Shown piece by piece: positions 33,098 through 43,675 of a DNA stretch of 64,000 bases. Numbering within the stretch: the stretch's first letter is position 1; each line of letters starts with the position of its first letter. The DNA comes from Pseudomaricurvus alkylphenolicus (GTDB lineage: Bacteria > Pseudomonadota > Gammaproteobacteria > Pseudomonadales > Cellvibrionaceae): assembly GCF_011683955.1 (NCBI RefSeq), contig NZ_JAAQPI010000008.1, positions 186,001 through 250,000 on the forward strand, read 5' to 3'. The notes under the pieces are model-generated. The model did not search any database and was not told the DNA's origin. It worked only from the letters and a program-made list of their open reading frames with translations. A program made the position numbers and the translations under genes.

Positions 33098-34213
33098 CTA
33101 GTGCAGAGTAAATTCCCGCTTGGCGACCTGGTTGAAAATCTGCACCCAGGCGTCGTCAAATTGGCTGCCTGCCTGGCGATTTATTTCCAAAACAGCGCGA
33201 ATCAACGGCCGTTTTTGTTCGGTGCGATAGGCGCGATTGTATCGACAGGCGTCATAGGTATCGGCAATGGAAAGTATCTTCGCACCATTACAAATATCCT
33301 TTGAGGTCAAAGCGTTTGGATAGCCGCTGCCATCACAGTGTTCGTGGTGTTGCAAAACCATAATGGCGGCTTCTTCCCATCCGCCCATCGATTGCAACAG
33401 ATCTGCCCCCAGGCGAACGTGGTGTTGCATGCGCTGCCTTTCGGCTTCCACATAGCTGCTGTCTTTGTGCAACATGGATAGCGGCAAAAAGGGCATGGCA
33501 ATGTCGTGAGCCATGGCAGCCATCAAAAGCTGCTCCGGAGGCTCCGCACGGTTGGCGTGCTCATTCATCAACAGGCTAAGCTTCGCAATACGGTCGGTAT
33601 AACCTTTCCAAAACGGGGAGCGATGTTCGAGCGAGGGAATCAACTGGTGGACAAAGCGATGATCCGCATCGATGCGGATGCCCATCGCGGCGGCATCATC
33701 GAGCAGCGAGCTGTCGAGCGGCGGGGCTGGAAGTGGGTGCAGAGGAGATTGCGGGTCCAGCAGGTTCAGGCTTTTCTTGATGGCCACAGGGCGTTGCTGT
33801 GGATCTACCTGTGCAATTTGGGCGATGCTCCGGCAAATCTGTTGAAACTGTTCGAAGCTGATACCGCTGTTGCTGCCATGAATATTCTCATCGATCAGTG
33901 CCTTGGTCTTGTCCATCGCGAGTAAAACCACATCACTGAGCGAGTCGTCGTAGCGCAGTTGCCCGTGGCGAACTCCATCGAGGACATCCTCAATGCCCTG
34001 CAAAAGCGGACAGAGTTCCTTCAAGCCGATGTAAATCAGATTGCCTTTGATGGTATGTACGCAACGGAACAGGCTGTTTGTCAGTTCTGAGTCCGAAGGC
34101 GCCTTTTCCAGCTTGATCAGCAGATCCTCGCTGCGCTGATAGTGCTCATGAAAGTCATAAAAGAAGTCATCCACCAGCTCCATCTCGATATCTTGGGGTT
34201 GGGCAACAATCAT
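33098..34213 (-). CDS. HPt and HD-GYP domain signalling protein
   Basis: 371 residues. An N-terminal HPt domain (about 12-110) has the phospho-acceptor His53 in RCVHTIKGNLI. A C-terminal HD-GYP domain (about 180-371) has HD at 236-237, HHEH at 289-292 and DGSGYP at 294-299. In catalytic HD-GYPs the first motif is HDIGK; here it is HDIAM, so the conserved Lys is missing. The metal ligands themselves appear kept, so hydrolysis of c-di-GMP remains possible but uncertain. ATG at 34213 is preferred over 34234 since AAGGGAG stands before it. No kinase gene is adjacent. Confidence 0.85.
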   Translation of the reverse strand: MIVAQPQDIEMELVDDFFYDFHEHYQRSEDLLIKLEKAPSDSELTNSLFRCVHTIKGNLIYIGLKELCPLLQGIEDVLDGVRHGQLRYDDSLSDVVLLAMDKTKALIDENIHGSNSGISFEQFQQICRSIAQIAQVDPQQRPVAIKKSLNLLDPQSPLHPLPAPPLDSSLLDDAAAMGIRIDADHRFVHQLIPSLEHRSPFWKGYTDRIAKLSLLMNEHANRAEPPEQLLMAAMAHDIAMPFLPLSMLHKDSSYVEAERQRMQHHVRLGADLLQSMGGWEEAAIMVLQHHEHCDGSGYPNALTSKDICNGAKILSIADTYDACRYNRAYRTEQKRPLIRAVLEINRQAGSQFDDAWVQIFNQVAKREFTLH

Positions 34214-34311
34214 AAGGCGGGCATCTCCCTTCATTGAGCACTGGGGCGGGGGCGGACTGGGGGCAGCTCTGACCGGATCCGGACCACCGCAAGCCTAAGC
34301 ATAGACCATCA

Positions 34312-34345
34312 GTGGTTTAACCACCGCGGGAGGCTGGGTTATAAT
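34312..34345 (+). promoter_or_regulatory. Promoter of the fmdB-aspS unit with overlapping palindrome
   Basis: -35 TTAACC (34317-34322), spacer 17, -10 TATAAT (34340-34345, perfect). A 13-bp palindrome GTGGTTTAACCAC (34312-34324) overlaps the -35 hexamer, a typical place for a repressor. Confidence 0.55.
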
Positions 34346-34398
34346 GCGCCGTTTTTCGTGGCAGAAGGGTTGTAGGAACGTAGTTATGGGACATAGTT

Positions 34399-34656
34399 AT
34401 GCCGATTTATGAGTATGCATGTCGAGCCTGTGGGCATGCAATGGAGGCACTGCAGAAGATGAGCGCCCCCGCCTTGAAGGAATGTCCATCCTGCAAAAAG
34501 CCGGAATTGAGCAAAAAAATTTCGGCGGCCGGCTTTCGACTGTCGGGAGGAGGCTGGTATGAGACCGATTTCAAGACCGGCGACAAAAAGAAGAACCTGG
34601 CGGGCAGTAGTGCCAACAGCGGAGCGGCTGCCGGGGCCACGGCGGCCGCTGATTAA
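34399..34656 (+). CDS. FmdB-type zinc-ribbon regulatory protein
   Basis: 85 residues. The N-terminal zinc ribbon has CRAC at about 8-11 and CPSC at about 29-32, the FmdB/PF09723 pattern, followed by a Gly/Ala/Lys-rich tail ending in an Ala-rich stretch. FmdB proteins are small and of unknown biochemical role. It is located 74 bases upstream of aspS and the gene pair recurs in many proteobacteria. A clear promoter lies at 34312-34345. Confidence 0.9.
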   Translation: MPIYEYACRACGHAMEALQKMSAPALKECPSCKKPELSKKISAAGFRLSGGGWYETDFKTGDKKKNLAGSSANSGAAAGATAAAD

Positions 34657-34730
34657 GGCTTCTATATATAGCCTGACAGCCAAAAACACGTATTAACCTT
34701 ATTTGATTACTGACTTATAGGACCAAACTT

Positions 34731-36494
34731 ATGCGCACCCACTATTGCGGCGCTCTCAATGCCTCTTTTATTGACCAGGAAGTTACCCTGTGTGGTTGGG
34801 TCGATCGTCGCCGTGACCATGGCGGCGTGATTTTTATCGACCTGCGCGACCGCGACGGCATTGTTCAGGTGGTGTTTGACCCCGATGCCAAGGAAAACTT
34901 TGAAATTGCCGACAAGGTGCGCGGCGAGTATGTCCTGCAGGTGAAAGGTCGGGTTCGTGCCCGTTCCGAGGCCACCGTGAACCCCAACATGGTCACAGGC
35001 GAAATCGAGGTCTACGGCCTGGATGTCACCATTCTCAATAGCGCCGAAACAACGCCTTTCCCTCTGCACGACAACACCGTTGGCGAAGATGTCCGCCTGA
35101 AGTACCGCTATGTGGATCTGCGCCGTCAGGAGATGCAGGAGCGCCTGCGTTTTCGTTCAAAAGTGACCAACGCCATTCGCAATTATATGGACGACAACGG
35201 TTTCCTGGATATTGAAACCCCGATCCTGACCCGCGCGACTCCAGAGGGTGCCCGTGATTACCTGGTGCCCTCACGCACTCATGAACACAAGTTTTTTGCG
35301 CTGCCGCAATCACCACAACTGTTCAAGCAGCTGCTGATGGTGTCCGGCTTTGATCGCTATTACCAGATTGCCAAGTGCTTTCGAGACGAAGATCTGCGTG
35401 CTGACCGTCAGCCTGAATTTACCCAGATTGATATCGAAACCTCTTTTATGGATGAAGAGCAGATCATGTCCGTGACCGAAGGCATGATTCGCAAGCTGTT
35501 TCAGGAACTGAAAGACGTGGATCTGGGCGAGTTTCCGCGCATGCCTTACGCTGAGGCGATGCAAAAATACGGTTCTGACAAGCCCGACCTGCGTATTCCG
35601 CTGGAACTGGTGGAGATCAAGGATCTGCTCAAAGACATCGACTTCAAAGTCTTCGCCGGCCCCGCCAACGACCCCAAATGCCGTGTCACGGCACTGAAGA
35701 TTCCTGGCGGTGCGACCATTTCCCGTAAGCAAATCGACGATTACACCAAGTATGTTGGTATCTACGGCGCCAAAGGTCTGGCCTGGATCAAGGTCAATGA
35801 AATTGAAAAAGGCATCGAAGGTCTGCAATCACCGATCATCAAATTCCTGGGCGATGAAGTGACCATGAATGTCATGGAACGTACCGGTGCTGTTAACGGT
35901 GACATCGTGTTCTTCGGTGCTGATACCATCAAGGTGGTCAGTGAAGCCCTGGGAGCACTGCGCTGCAAAATCGGTGAAGACCTGGATCTGTACACCAGCG
36001 AGTGGGCACCTCTGTGGGTGGTCGACTTCCCGATGTTTGAAGAAGTTGATGGCGGTGTGACCTCTCTGCATCACCCCTTCACTGCACCTTCCTGTTCTCC
36101 GCAAGAGTTGGAGGCCAAGCCTCTTGAGGCCCTGTCCCGTGCTTACGACATGGTGCTGAATGGTTGCGAACTGGGTGGTGGTTCGGTGCGTATCCATGAG
36201 CGGGATATGCAGCAGACCGTGTTCCGGGTGCTGGGTATCGATGCTGAAGAGCAGCGTGAGAAATTCGGTTTCCTGCTGGACGCACTTCAGTACGGTGCAC
36301 CCCCTCACGGTGGCCTGGCCTTCGGTCTCGATCGTCTGATCATGTTGATGACCGGCACTCACTCCATCCGTGACGTTATCGCTTTCCCGAAAACTCAAAC
36401 CGCCCATTGTGTCATGACCGACGCTCCGGGTGAGGTGGACATCGCGCAGCTGCGTGAGTTGAATATCCGCCTGAAAAAGAAAGAAAACGCCTGA
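34731..36494 (+). CDS. aspS: Aspartyl-tRNA synthetase
   Basis: 587 residues, bacterial AspRS. An N-terminal OB fold ([21 protein letters not shown], around 20-40) binds the anticodon; class II motif 2 reads [18 protein letters not shown] (around 215-232), a GAD insertion follows at about 280-420, and motif 3 is [16 protein letters not shown] (around 530-545). Charges tRNA-Asp. Ribosome binding site AGGA before ATG. Together with fmdB and yebC it forms one plus-strand unit. Confidence 0.97.
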   Translation: MRTHYCGALNASFIDQEVTLCGWVDRRRDHGGVIFIDLRDRDGIVQVVFDPDAKENFEIADKVRGEYVLQVKGRVRARSEATVNPNMVTGEIEVYGLDVTILNSAETTPFPLHDNTVGEDVRLKYRYVDLRRQEMQERLRFRSKVTNAIRNYMDDNGFLDIETPILTRATPEGARDYLVPSRTHEHKFFALPQSPQLFKQLLMVSGFDRYYQIAKCFRDEDLRADRQPEFTQIDIETSFMDEEQIMSVTEGMIRKLFQELKDVDLGEFPRMPYAEAMQKYGSDKPDLRIPLELVEIKDLLKDIDFKVFAGPANDPKCRVTALKIPGGATISRKQIDDYTKYVGIYGAKGLAWIKVNEIEKGIEGLQSPIIKFLGDEVTMNVMERTGAVNGDIVFFGADTIKVVSEALGALRCKIGEDLDLYTSEWAPLWVVDFPMFEEVDGGVTSLHHPFTAPSCSPQELEAKPLEALSRAYDMVLNGCELGGGSVRIHERDMQQTVFRVLGIDAEEQREKFGFLLDALQYGAPPHGGLAFGLDRLIMLMTGTHSIRDVIAFPKTQTAHCVMTDAPGEVDIAQLRELNIRLKKKENA

Positions 36495-36521
36495 TTCCAT
36501 AGGAAAGTCGGAGAGGTTTGC

Positions 36522-37253
36522 ATGGCCGGTCACAGTAAATGGGCCAATATCCGCCACCGTAAGGCAGCTCAGGATGCCAAACGTGGCAAGGTGTTCACGA
36601 AAATCATTCGCGAACTGGTGGTGGCCGCCAAGGGCGGCCCCGATCCGGCGGATAATCCGCGCCTGCGGGCCGCTGTTGATAAAGCGCTTGGCGCCAACAT
36701 GAAGAAAGACACCATCGACAAGGCCATCGCCAGAGGCGCGGGCAATGCCGAGGGTGACAACTACGAAGAGCTGACGTACGAAGGCTATGCTCCGGGTGGT
36801 GTGGCGATTCTGGTCGAGTGCATGACTGATAATCGCAATCGTACTGTTTCGGAAGTGCGCCACGCTTTTACCAGGCGTGGTGGCAACCTGGGGACAGACG
36901 GTTCAGTGGCCTACCTGTTTTCCCGCCAGGGGCAGATATTCTTTGCTGAGGCTGATGAAGAGGCGCTGATGGATGCTGCTCTCGAAGCCGGAGCGGAGGA
37001 TATCGAGACCAACGAAGACGGTTCTGCGCTGGTGGTTACCGCGTTTGAGGATTTTCTCAACGTCAAAGACACCTTGTCAGAAGCTGGCTTTAGGTCCGAC
37101 AGCGCAGAGGTCACCATGGTGGCCTCAACCACCGTCCCCTTGGATAAAGACGCTTCAGAGAAAGTGATGGCCATGGTCGATGCCCTGGAAGACCTTGATG
37201 ATGTCCAGAGCGTCTACACCAATGCCGAATTCGATGAAGCTGCTCTCACCTAA
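36522..37253 (+). CDS. yebC: YebC/PmpR family transcriptional regulator (TACO1 family)
   Basis: 243 residues, family-typical; begins [22 protein letters not shown], the signature sequence of YebC. The domains [26 protein letters not shown] and [23 protein letters not shown] match all through the protein. It is a DNA/RNA-associated regulator; in some bacteria it acts in quorum sensing control and in translation of polyproline or ruv-linked regions. It is 27 bases after aspS and precedes ruvC, an order conserved in many gammaproteobacteria. Confidence 0.95.
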   Translation: MAGHSKWANIRHRKAAQDAKRGKVFTKIIRELVVAAKGGPDPADNPRLRAAVDKALGANMKKDTIDKAIARGAGNAEGDNYEELTYEGYAPGGVAILVECMTDNRNRTVSEVRHAFTRRGGNLGTDGSVAYLFSRQGQIFFAEADEEALMDAALEAGAEDIETNEDGSALVVTAFEDFLNVKDTLSEAGFRSDSAEVTMVASTTVPLDKDASEKVMAMVDALEDLDDVQSVYTNAEFDEAALT

Positions 37254-37355
37254 ATTGTCCCTCAATAATGACCGGAGCCCTGCTGGGGCAGTCCAGTGGG
37301 TTCCGGGCTCTTCTTGCCACATCGTCTATTTGCCTTTTGATTTTCACCCTGCATC

Positions 37356-37384
37356 TTGACCTTGGGACTTGCCTCTGTGACACT
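37356..37384 (+). promoter_or_regulatory. Weak promoter before ruvC
   Basis: TTGACC (37356-37361), 17-base spacer, GACACT (37379-37384). The -35 is close to consensus and the -10 poor. No LexA box (CTG-N10-CAG) was found in the ruv upstream regions. Confidence 0.3.
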
Positions 37385-37417
37385 ACTGGATGAAAAAACA
37401 GTGGTGGGGTGGCGTCA

Positions 37418-37936
37418 ATGGCGCTGATTTTGGGGGTGGATCCGGGTTCTCGAAAAACCGGATTTGGAATCATCAATAGCCTGGGCAGCAAAAATCATTA
37501 TGTTGCCAGCGGAGTTATTCGCATCCCGGAAGTCCCCCTTGCCGATCGCCTCAAGATCATTTTTGATTCTGTCACTGAGATTATTGAAGAGTATTGCCCT
37601 CAGGAAATGGCGATTGAGCACGTGTTTATGGCCAAAAGTGCCGGCTCGGCTCTGAAACTTGGGCAGGCTCGTGGTGCCGCTATAGTGGCCGCGGTTAACC
37701 AGGATCTGCCGGTATCAGAATATGAAGCACGAAAGGTCAAACAATCAGTGGTGGGCAATGGAGCGGCGGATAAACATCAGATGCAGCACATGATTAAAAC
37801 CTTGCTCAAGCTGCCGGCAACGCCCCAGGAGGATGCTGCCGATGCCTTGGGGGTAGCGATGTGTCATGCCAATTCCCAGCAGCATCTCATCCGGGTGGCC
37901 AGCGCCCGAAGCTTTCGGCGTGGCCGGATGGTGTAG
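37418..37936 (+). CDS. ruvC: Crossover junction endonuclease RuvC
   Basis: 172 residues; Holliday-junction resolvase. The acidic catalytic residues are in [11 protein letters not shown] (Asp near 7), AIEHVFMAK (Glu near 66) and [13 protein letters not shown] (Asp near 138-142). ATG at 37418 is chosen; a GTG at 37409 in frame is an alternative. It is followed after 84 bases by ruvA. Firm. Confidence 0.97.
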   Translation: MALILGVDPGSRKTGFGIINSLGSKNHYVASGVIRIPEVPLADRLKIIFDSVTEIIEEYCPQEMAIEHVFMAKSAGSALKLGQARGAAIVAAVNQDLPVSEYEARKVKQSVVGNGAADKHQMQHMIKTLLKLPATPQEDAADALGVAMCHANSQQHLIRVASARSFRRGRMV

Positions 37937-38020
37937 CCCCTCCAGGCGCTGCAGAGGCAATATGCAGGAACAGATAGAAACAGACTGCAGGGTAATACCT
38001 GAAAAGAGGAAAATCTAAAG

Positions 38021-38650
38021 GTGATTGGTCGGATTCAGGGGGTCCTGTTGGGAAAACAGGCTCCGCAAATAGTCGTGGATGTCCAGGGTGTGGGATATGA
38101 ATTGCTCGTGCCGATGACCACTCTCTATCAATTACCGGGGTTGGGTTCGCAGGTGACGCTGGTAACGCATTTTGCGGTCAGCGAGAATGCCCAGACACTC
38201 TATGGTTTTTTCGATAAAAAAGATCGCGAGCTGTTTCGAACGCTGATTAAGGTCAGCGGCGTCGGGCCCAAAATGGCGCTGGCGATTCTATCGGGTATGG
38301 AGGCGGGCCAGCTGGTCCAGTGTGTGATGCAGGACAACGTGGCTGCCTTGGTCAAAGTGCCGGGTGTTGGTAAAAAGACGGCCGAACGTCTGATTGTAGA
38401 ATTGCGCGATAAGCTCAAAGACTGGCAGGCTGAACAGTCACCGCTTGCGGCCATGGAAGCAGCCAGTGTGCCTGGCGTCGACGATACGAACAGCAACGAC
38501 ATTATCGCCGAAGCGGAAAGTGCCTTGGTAGCACTTGGCTACAAGCCCACGGATGCCGCCAAGATGGTAACCGCCGTGCTCAAGGAGCAGGATGTCAATA
38601 GCAGTGAGGAGCTTATCCGCCGTTCGCTGCGAAGCCTGGCACCGGCCTGA
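38021..38650 (+). CDS. ruvA: Holliday junction DNA helicase subunit RuvA
   Basis: 209 residues, starting with GTG (AGAGGA about ten bases upstream). The N-terminal OB fold (IGRIQGVLLGKQAPQIVVDVQG), two helix-hairpin-helix motifs (KVSGVGPKMALAIL and KVPGVGKKTAERLI) and a C-terminal helix binding RuvB (ALVALGYKPTDAAKMV) are in order. RuvA recognises four-way junctions and loads RuvB. ruvB follows 49 bases later. Confidence 0.97.
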   Translation: MIGRIQGVLLGKQAPQIVVDVQGVGYELLVPMTTLYQLPGLGSQVTLVTHFAVSENAQTLYGFFDKKDRELFRTLIKVSGVGPKMALAILSGMEAGQLVQCVMQDNVAALVKVPGVGKKTAERLIVELRDKLKDWQAEQSPLAAMEAASVPGVDDTNSNDIIAEAESALVALGYKPTDAAKMVTAVLKEQDVNSSEELIRRSLRSLAPA

Positions 38651-38699
38651 TTTAAACAGATTGATTTTCAGCAATACCTAAAACCGGAACCGCGATCCA

Positions 38700-39740
38700 A
38701 TGATAGAAAAAGACCAGTTCTCCCAGGCGGCGCGCGTGATTGATGCGCAGCCAAAGGCTATGGAAGACGTGCAGGATCGTGCCGTGCGTCCGAAATCGCT
38801 GGCGGATTACGTGGGTCAGCCGGTTGTGCGCGAGCAGATGGAAATCTTTATCCAGGCCGCAAAGGGTCGGGCCGAAGCCTTGGATCACACCCTGGTGTTT
38901 GGACCTCCGGGGCTGGGAAAAACCACCCTCGCCAACATCATTGCTAACGAAATGGAGGTGGATCTCAAAACCACCTCAGGACCGGTGCTGGAGAAAGCGG
39001 GAGATCTCGCCGCCCTGATGACCAATCTTGAACCGGGGGATGTGCTGTTTATTGATGAAATCCACCGGCTAAGTCCCAATGTCGAGGAGGTGCTCTATCC
39101 CGCGATGGAGGATTACCAGCTCGATATTATGATCGGTGAGGGCCCGGCGGCCCGCAGTATCAAACTTGATTTGCCGCCGTTCACTCTCGTGGGTGCCACC
39201 ACCCGAGCCGGCTTGCTGACCTCCCCGTTACGTGACCGCTTTGGCATTGTGCAGCGTCTCGAATTCTATAACGTCAAGGATTTGACCCACATCGTGTCCC
39301 GCTCCGCCGGTCTGATGGGTATTGATATTGACGAAAATGGCGCCTTTGAAGTGGCGCGCCGCTCCCGCGGAACCCCCCGCATTGCCAATCGCCTGCTGCG
39401 ACGGGTTCGGGATTACGCCCAGGTAAAGGGCTCCGGGTTGGTCGACCAGCAAACCGCCGATCGGGCGCTCAATCTGTTAAACGTGGATGAGCAGGGCTTT
39501 GACCATATGGATCGACGCTTGCTGCTGGCGATGATCGAAAAGTTTGCCGGCGGACCGGTGGGTGCCGACAGCCTCGCTGCAGCTATCAGCGAAGAGCGGG
39601 ACACCATAGAAGATGTGCTTGAACCCTATTTGATTCAGCAGGGTTTTATGGCAAGAACCCCACGGGGGCGGGTGGTAACCCCGCTGGCCTACGAGCATTT
39701 CGGCCTATCGATTCCGAAGCGTTTTCAGGACGAGACATAA
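38700..39740 (+). CDS. ruvB: Holliday junction DNA helicase motor RuvB
   Basis: 346 residues. Walker [12 protein letters not shown] (around 64-74), Walker B LFIDEIHR (around 117), sensor 1 [18 protein letters not shown], arginine finger region and C-terminal winged helix are all present. It drives branch migration with RuvA. Its stop lies 51 bases before ybgC, the usual junction between the ruv and tol-pal blocks. Confidence 0.98.
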   Translation: MIEKDQFSQAARVIDAQPKAMEDVQDRAVRPKSLADYVGQPVVREQMEIFIQAAKGRAEALDHTLVFGPPGLGKTTLANIIANEMEVDLKTTSGPVLEKAGDLAALMTNLEPGDVLFIDEIHRLSPNVEEVLYPAMEDYQLDIMIGEGPAARSIKLDLPPFTLVGATTRAGLLTSPLRDRFGIVQRLEFYNVKDLTHIVSRSAGLMGIDIDENGAFEVARRSRGTPRIANRLLRRVRDYAQVKGSGLVDQQTADRALNLLNVDEQGFDHMDRRLLLAMIEKFAGGPVGADSLAAAISEERDTIEDVLEPYLIQQGFMARTPRGRVVTPLAYEHFGLSIPKRFQDET

Positions 39741-39791
39741 GTCGTACACTGTGCTCTTTTGGCAAGGCCAGGGAGCCCGCGCGGCAGACAT

Positions 39792-40205
39792 ATGTCCGAT
39801 CATCACTTTCCTCTTCGTGTCTATATAGAAGATACAGATGCAGGAGGTATCGTTTATTACGTCAATTACCTCAAATTTATGGAGCGCGGCCGCACCGAAT
39901 TGATGCGTAGCCTCGGATTTGGCAAGGCAGCCATTCTCGAAGAAGGACGAATGTTCGTGGTTCACGGCGCCGATGTGCGCTACCTGAGGCCCGCACAATT
40001 GGATGATGAGTTGACGGTCGTCACCAGTATCAGTAAGTTGGCGCGCAGCTACCTGATTTTTCGGCAGCAGGTGGTACGCTCCGGGGAACCCTTGTGCCAG
40101 GGAGAGATCAAAGTGGCCTGTGTGGAACAGGCCAGCATGAAACCCGTAGCCATACCGGGAACGGTACATTCTGTATTAAAGCAGCAGTTTTCATTAAGGA
40201 AATAA
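39792..40205 (+). CDS. ybgC: Tol-Pal system acyl-CoA thioesterase YbgC
   Basis: 137 residues of the 4HBT hot-dog family: VYIEDTDAGGIVYYVNYLKFMERGRTE (from residue 11) includes the catalytic Asp (TDAGG) and Tyr-Val-x-Y. It hydrolyses short-chain acyl-CoA and is always at the head of the tol-pal cluster. ATG at 39792 matches the conserved N-terminus; TTG at 39759 is open upstream. The tolQ start follows after 4 bases. Confidence 0.94.
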   Translation: MSDHHFPLRVYIEDTDAGGIVYYVNYLKFMERGRTELMRSLGFGKAAILEEGRMFVVHGADVRYLRPAQLDDELTVVTSISKLARSYLIFRQQVVRSGEPLCQGEIKVACVEQASMKPVAIPGTVHSVLKQQFSLRK

Positions 40206-40209
40206 CAAC

Positions 40210-40896
40210 ATGGGCGAATCCGAGTCCCTGTCCATCTTTAGTTTGATTATTAATGCCAGCTTATTGGTGCAGCTGGTGATGCTGGTGTTGTTTCTGGCTT
40301 CGATTATCTCCTGGGTGATGATCGTACAACGGGGGCGCTACCAAAGCCGGGCCAAGTCTCAATTTGAGGAGTTTGAAAATACCTTTTGGTCCGGTATCGA
40401 TCTCAACCAGCTTTACCGTCAGGGCAACAAGGGCAATCAAGGGGTGGATGGCGTTGAAAACGTCTTCCGTGCCGGCTTCAAGGAGTTTAGTCGATTGCGA
40501 CAGCAGGGTGCGTCTGACCCGGATGCTGTGATGGAAGGTACCCAACGGGCCATGCGGGTGGCTCTGGCCCGTGAGGAAGAAAAACTGGAAGCCAATCTCT
40601 CCTTTCTGGCCAGTGTTGCGTCAGTGAGCCCTTATATAGGGCTGTTTGGCACGGTCTGGGGGATCATGAACTCCTTTCGGGGATTGGCCAATGTTCACCA
40701 GGCGACACTTGCCACCGTGGCGCCTGGAATCTCCGAGGCACTGGTGGCTACTGCCATGGGGCTGTTTGCCGCTATTCCGGCCGTTCTCGCCTACAATCGT
40801 TTTTCCCACCGTGCCGAGGTATTGATCAATGGATATCAAACCTTCGCCGAGGAGTTTTCCTCTATATTGCACCGGCAAGTGCACAGCCGACAGTAG
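40210..40896 (+). CDS. tolQ: Tol-Pal proton channel subunit TolQ
   Basis: 228 residues, ExbB/TolQ family, with three membrane segments (about 12-38, 140-160, 170-190) and the LFGTVWGIMNSF motif. With TolR it forms the proton-driven motor that energises TolA. The order tolQ-tolR-tolA-tolB-pal-cpoB is complete here. Confidence 0.97.
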   Translation: MGESESLSIFSLIINASLLVQLVMLVLFLASIISWVMIVQRGRYQSRAKSQFEEFENTFWSGIDLNQLYRQGNKGNQGVDGVENVFRAGFKEFSRLRQQGASDPDAVMEGTQRAMRVALAREEEKLEANLSFLASVASVSPYIGLFGTVWGIMNSFRGLANVHQATLATVAPGISEALVATAMGLFAAIPAVLAYNRFSHRAEVLINGYQTFAEEFSSILHRQVHSRQ

Positions 40897-40908
40897 CGGG
40901 GCGCCGGC

Positions 40909-41334
40909 ATGTTCCATCGCAAGATTCGAAAAAAGCCCATGGCCGAAATCAATGTCGTGCCCTACATCGATGTGATGCTGGTATTGCTGGTGGTATTTAT
41001 GGTGACGGCGCCTCTGTTAATGCAGGGGGTTAAGGTGGAGCTGCCCGCCGCCCCGTCGGCACCTTTGAGTGACCAGCAAGAGGAGCCTCTGATTGTTTCT
41101 GTGGATGCCAAGGGGCTCTACTACATCAATATCGGCAAGGATCAAAAAAGCCCTCGCCCATTAAAAGACATCAAGCAAGCGGTCGCCAAGGTGCTGCGAC
41201 AAAAACCTACTACCACTGTGTTGGTGTGGGGGGACACCAGCGTGGATTATGGGCTGGTGGTTGGTTTGATGACGGCACTTCAGGGCGCGGGTGCCCAGTC
41301 AGTAGGGCTGGTTACCGAGCCTCCCGTACTTTGA
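40909..41334 (+). CDS. tolR: Tol-Pal proton channel subunit TolR
   Basis: 141 residues. A single N-terminal membrane segment carries the essential Asp in VPYIDVMLVLLVVFMV (residue near 23), the proton-path residue. The periplasmic domain follows. Spaced 12 bases from tolQ and 7 bases from tolA. Confidence 0.96.
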   Translation: MFHRKIRKKPMAEINVVPYIDVMLVLLVVFMVTAPLLMQGVKVELPAAPSAPLSDQQEEPLIVSVDAKGLYYINIGKDQKSPRPLKDIKQAVAKVLRQKPTTTVLVWGDTSVDYGLVVGLMTALQGAGAQSVGLVTEPPVL

Positions 41335-41341
41335 TTTACCT

Positions 41342-42187
41342 ATGAGTCAGGCAGCTTTAATTGCATCGGAACGGCAGTTTGATCTTCGTCAGTGGCTGGC
41401 TGAGTACGGATTGGCGGTGTCGGTCTCCCTGCTGTTGCACGTTCTTATTGTCGTGCTGGTGGCTTGGGGCTGGGAGTCCGCTCCGGTGAGCAAACACAAG
41501 GTGACCCCCCGATTTATTGAAGCCAAACTGGTGACGGTGGAGGCCAAAACCCAGAAGCCCAAGGCAGCTCCCAAGAAGAATAAGGTGATCGATTTAACCG
41601 CCAAACGGCGGGAGCAGCAGCGACGGGAAGAGGCGGCTCGAAAGAAACGGCTGGCCAAGGAAAAGGCGGAGCGGGAGCGCTTGCGCAAACTGGCTGAGGA
41701 AAAGAAACGCAAACAGGAAGCGCTGAAGAAAAAACAGGAGCAGGAACGGCTTGAAAAGGAACGGCAGGAGCTGGAAAAGCAACGCCGCCTGCAGGAACAG
41801 CGTGAACAGCAGCGGATAGCCCAGGAGGCTGCCATGGCGGATGAGTTGGCCCGCGAGGAGGAAATGCTGCTTGCCGAACAGGATGCTGCCACCGCTCAAA
41901 GTTACGTTGCCAAAATGGCGCAACTGATAGAACAGAACTGGAGCCGACCGCCATCGGCCAGGCGAGGGATGAAGTGCGAACTGCAATTACAGCTGGTGCC
42001 AACAGGCCAAGTCGTGAGTGTGGTGGTCACAAAGAGCAGTGGAAACCCGGCGTTTGATCGCTCGGCTGAGCAAGCGGTAAAGAAGATCGGTCGATTCGAG
42101 CTATTAAAAGAAATGCCGCCGTCAGTGTTCGAAACCTACTTCCGGCAATTGACATTGATATTTAATCCACAGGATTTACGCTTGTGA
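41342..42187 (+). CDS. tolA: TolA envelope protein
   Basis: 281 residues. Membrane anchor at about 20-41 ([19 protein letters not shown]), then a long Lys/Glu/Arg/Gln coiled coil (about 85-175), then a C-terminal globular domain ([22 protein letters not shown] onward), which binds Pal and TolB. Bridges inner and outer membrane using proton-motive force from TolQR. Shorter than E. coli TolA (421 residues) mainly through a shorter helical domain. Confidence 0.95.
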   Translation: MSQAALIASERQFDLRQWLAEYGLAVSVSLLLHVLIVVLVAWGWESAPVSKHKVTPRFIEAKLVTVEAKTQKPKAAPKKNKVIDLTAKRREQQRREEAARKKRLAKEKAERERLRKLAEEKKRKQEALKKKQEQERLEKERQELEKQRRLQEQREQQRIAQEAAMADELAREEEMLLAEQDAATAQSYVAKMAQLIEQNWSRPPSARRGMKCELQLQLVPTGQVVSVVVTKSSGNPAFDRSAEQAVKKIGRFELLKEMPPSVFETYFRQLTLIFNPQDLRL

Positions 42188-42266
42188 GCACTCTGCCATC
42201 AGGAGTCTGGGTTTGTTTGGTCAAAAAACAATCAAAGCTAAAGTCTTTTATTTAATTGGGGTGAAT

Positions 42267-43544
42267 ATGCAATTTAGATGGTGCCTGCTGCTATGCTGTT
42301 GGCTGGGATTATCGGCGGCGACCCATGCGGAGTTGACCATTGAAATTACTCAGGGCGTGGACAACCCCACCAGCATTGCCATTGTGCCCGTGGGGGGGCA
42401 GGGCAATGCGGTCGGTGAGGATATCAGTGCTATTGTTGCTGCGGACCTGCGTCGCAGTGGTCAGTTTCGCCCAGTGCCGCGTGAGGATATGCTGTCCTTG
42501 CCTCGCTCGGCCTCCGAGGTCTATTACCGGGATTGGAGAATCCTGGGCACCGAGTTTTTGTGGTTGGGCAACCTCCTGCGCGACGCCGGGGGAGGATACA
42601 CGCTGAACTTTGAGCTGTTCGATATTCTTTCCCAGAAGCAGGTCTTAAAGCATCAGGTCAGTGGCGGGGCTGATCAGTTGCGAGACATGGCGCACTTTGC
42701 GAGCGATATGATTTACGAAACCATTACCGGTATTCGTGGTGCTTTTTCAACCAAAATGATCTATGTCGAAGCATTCGGCAACGAAAAATACCGTTTGATG
42801 CGGGCAGATGTCGACGGTGCACGGCCAACGCTGTTACTGGAATCGAAGCATCCTATTATGTCACCGGCCTGGTCTCCCGATGGTAAGTCAGTGGCCTACG
42901 TGAGTTTTGAGACCGGCCGACCGGCGATATTCTCACAAGTGCTGGCCACCCAGGAGCGTCGGCAAATGACCAATTTTAAAGGCTTGAACGGCGCACCGGC
43001 CTGGTCACCGGACGGAAAAAAACTGGCTATGGTTCTCTCGAAAGACGGTAATCCAGAGATCTACGTACTCGATATAGCCAGCAACCGTTTCACTCGAGTG
43101 ACCCGTCACTTTGCCATCGATACCGAGCCGAGCTGGACAAAGGACGGGAAAGGGCTGATTTTCACCTCAGATCGCGGCGGAAAACCACAAATTTACCAAG
43201 TAACTCTTGCCAGTGGCCGGGTGGAACGCTTAACCTTTGAGGGTGACTATAACGCTCGGGCCAGATTGTCTGCGGACGGTAAAACTTTGGTCATGGTGCA
43301 TCGCCATAATGGCTTGTTTCATATCGCCACACAGGATATGGCAAGCGGGGATATCAGGATACTCACGGAGACTCACTTGGATGAATCTCCAACAATTGCT
43401 CCCAACGGTGCCATGCTGATGTATGCCACCAAATTTAGGAGCAAGGGAATCCTCGCCGCGGTGTCATTGGATGCCGGCGTGAAGTTTCGCTTGCCATCCA
43501 AGCAGGGTGATGTGCGTGAACCGAGTTGGTCGCCGTACTTTTAA
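42267..43544 (+). CDS. tolB: TolB periplasmic beta-propeller
   Basis: 425 residues: signal peptide (residues 1-22, ending ATHA), alpha/beta N-terminal domain, then WD40-like repeats of [32 protein letters not shown] and [16 protein letters not shown] type forming a six-bladed propeller. It shuttles between TolA and Pal and remodels the envelope at division. Start at 42267 (GGGGTGAAT just upstream) gives the signal peptide; a GTG at 42261 is possible. Confidence 0.96.
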   Translation: MQFRWCLLLCCWLGLSAATHAELTIEITQGVDNPTSIAIVPVGGQGNAVGEDISAIVAADLRRSGQFRPVPREDMLSLPRSASEVYYRDWRILGTEFLWLGNLLRDAGGGYTLNFELFDILSQKQVLKHQVSGGADQLRDMAHFASDMIYETITGIRGAFSTKMIYVEAFGNEKYRLMRADVDGARPTLLLESKHPIMSPAWSPDGKSVAYVSFETGRPAIFSQVLATQERRQMTNFKGLNGAPAWSPDGKKLAMVLSKDGNPEIYVLDIASNRFTRVTRHFAIDTEPSWTKDGKGLIFTSDRGGKPQIYQVTLASGRVERLTFEGDYNARARLSADGKTLVMVHRHNGLFHIATQDMASGDIRILTETHLDESPTIAPNGAMLMYATKFRSKGILAAVSLDAGVKFRLPSKQGDVREPSWSPYF

Positions 43545-43675
43545 TTGGGGTGTATTGTCAGGGAAGCTAGGTCGTTCAATGCGAGGGTGTTTCTACCCGC
43601 TTTACAGAGCAGTTACCTGAATCTTGGCGCCAGAAAACTGAAAACGATTAAACGATAACCACTAGGAGTTAAAGT

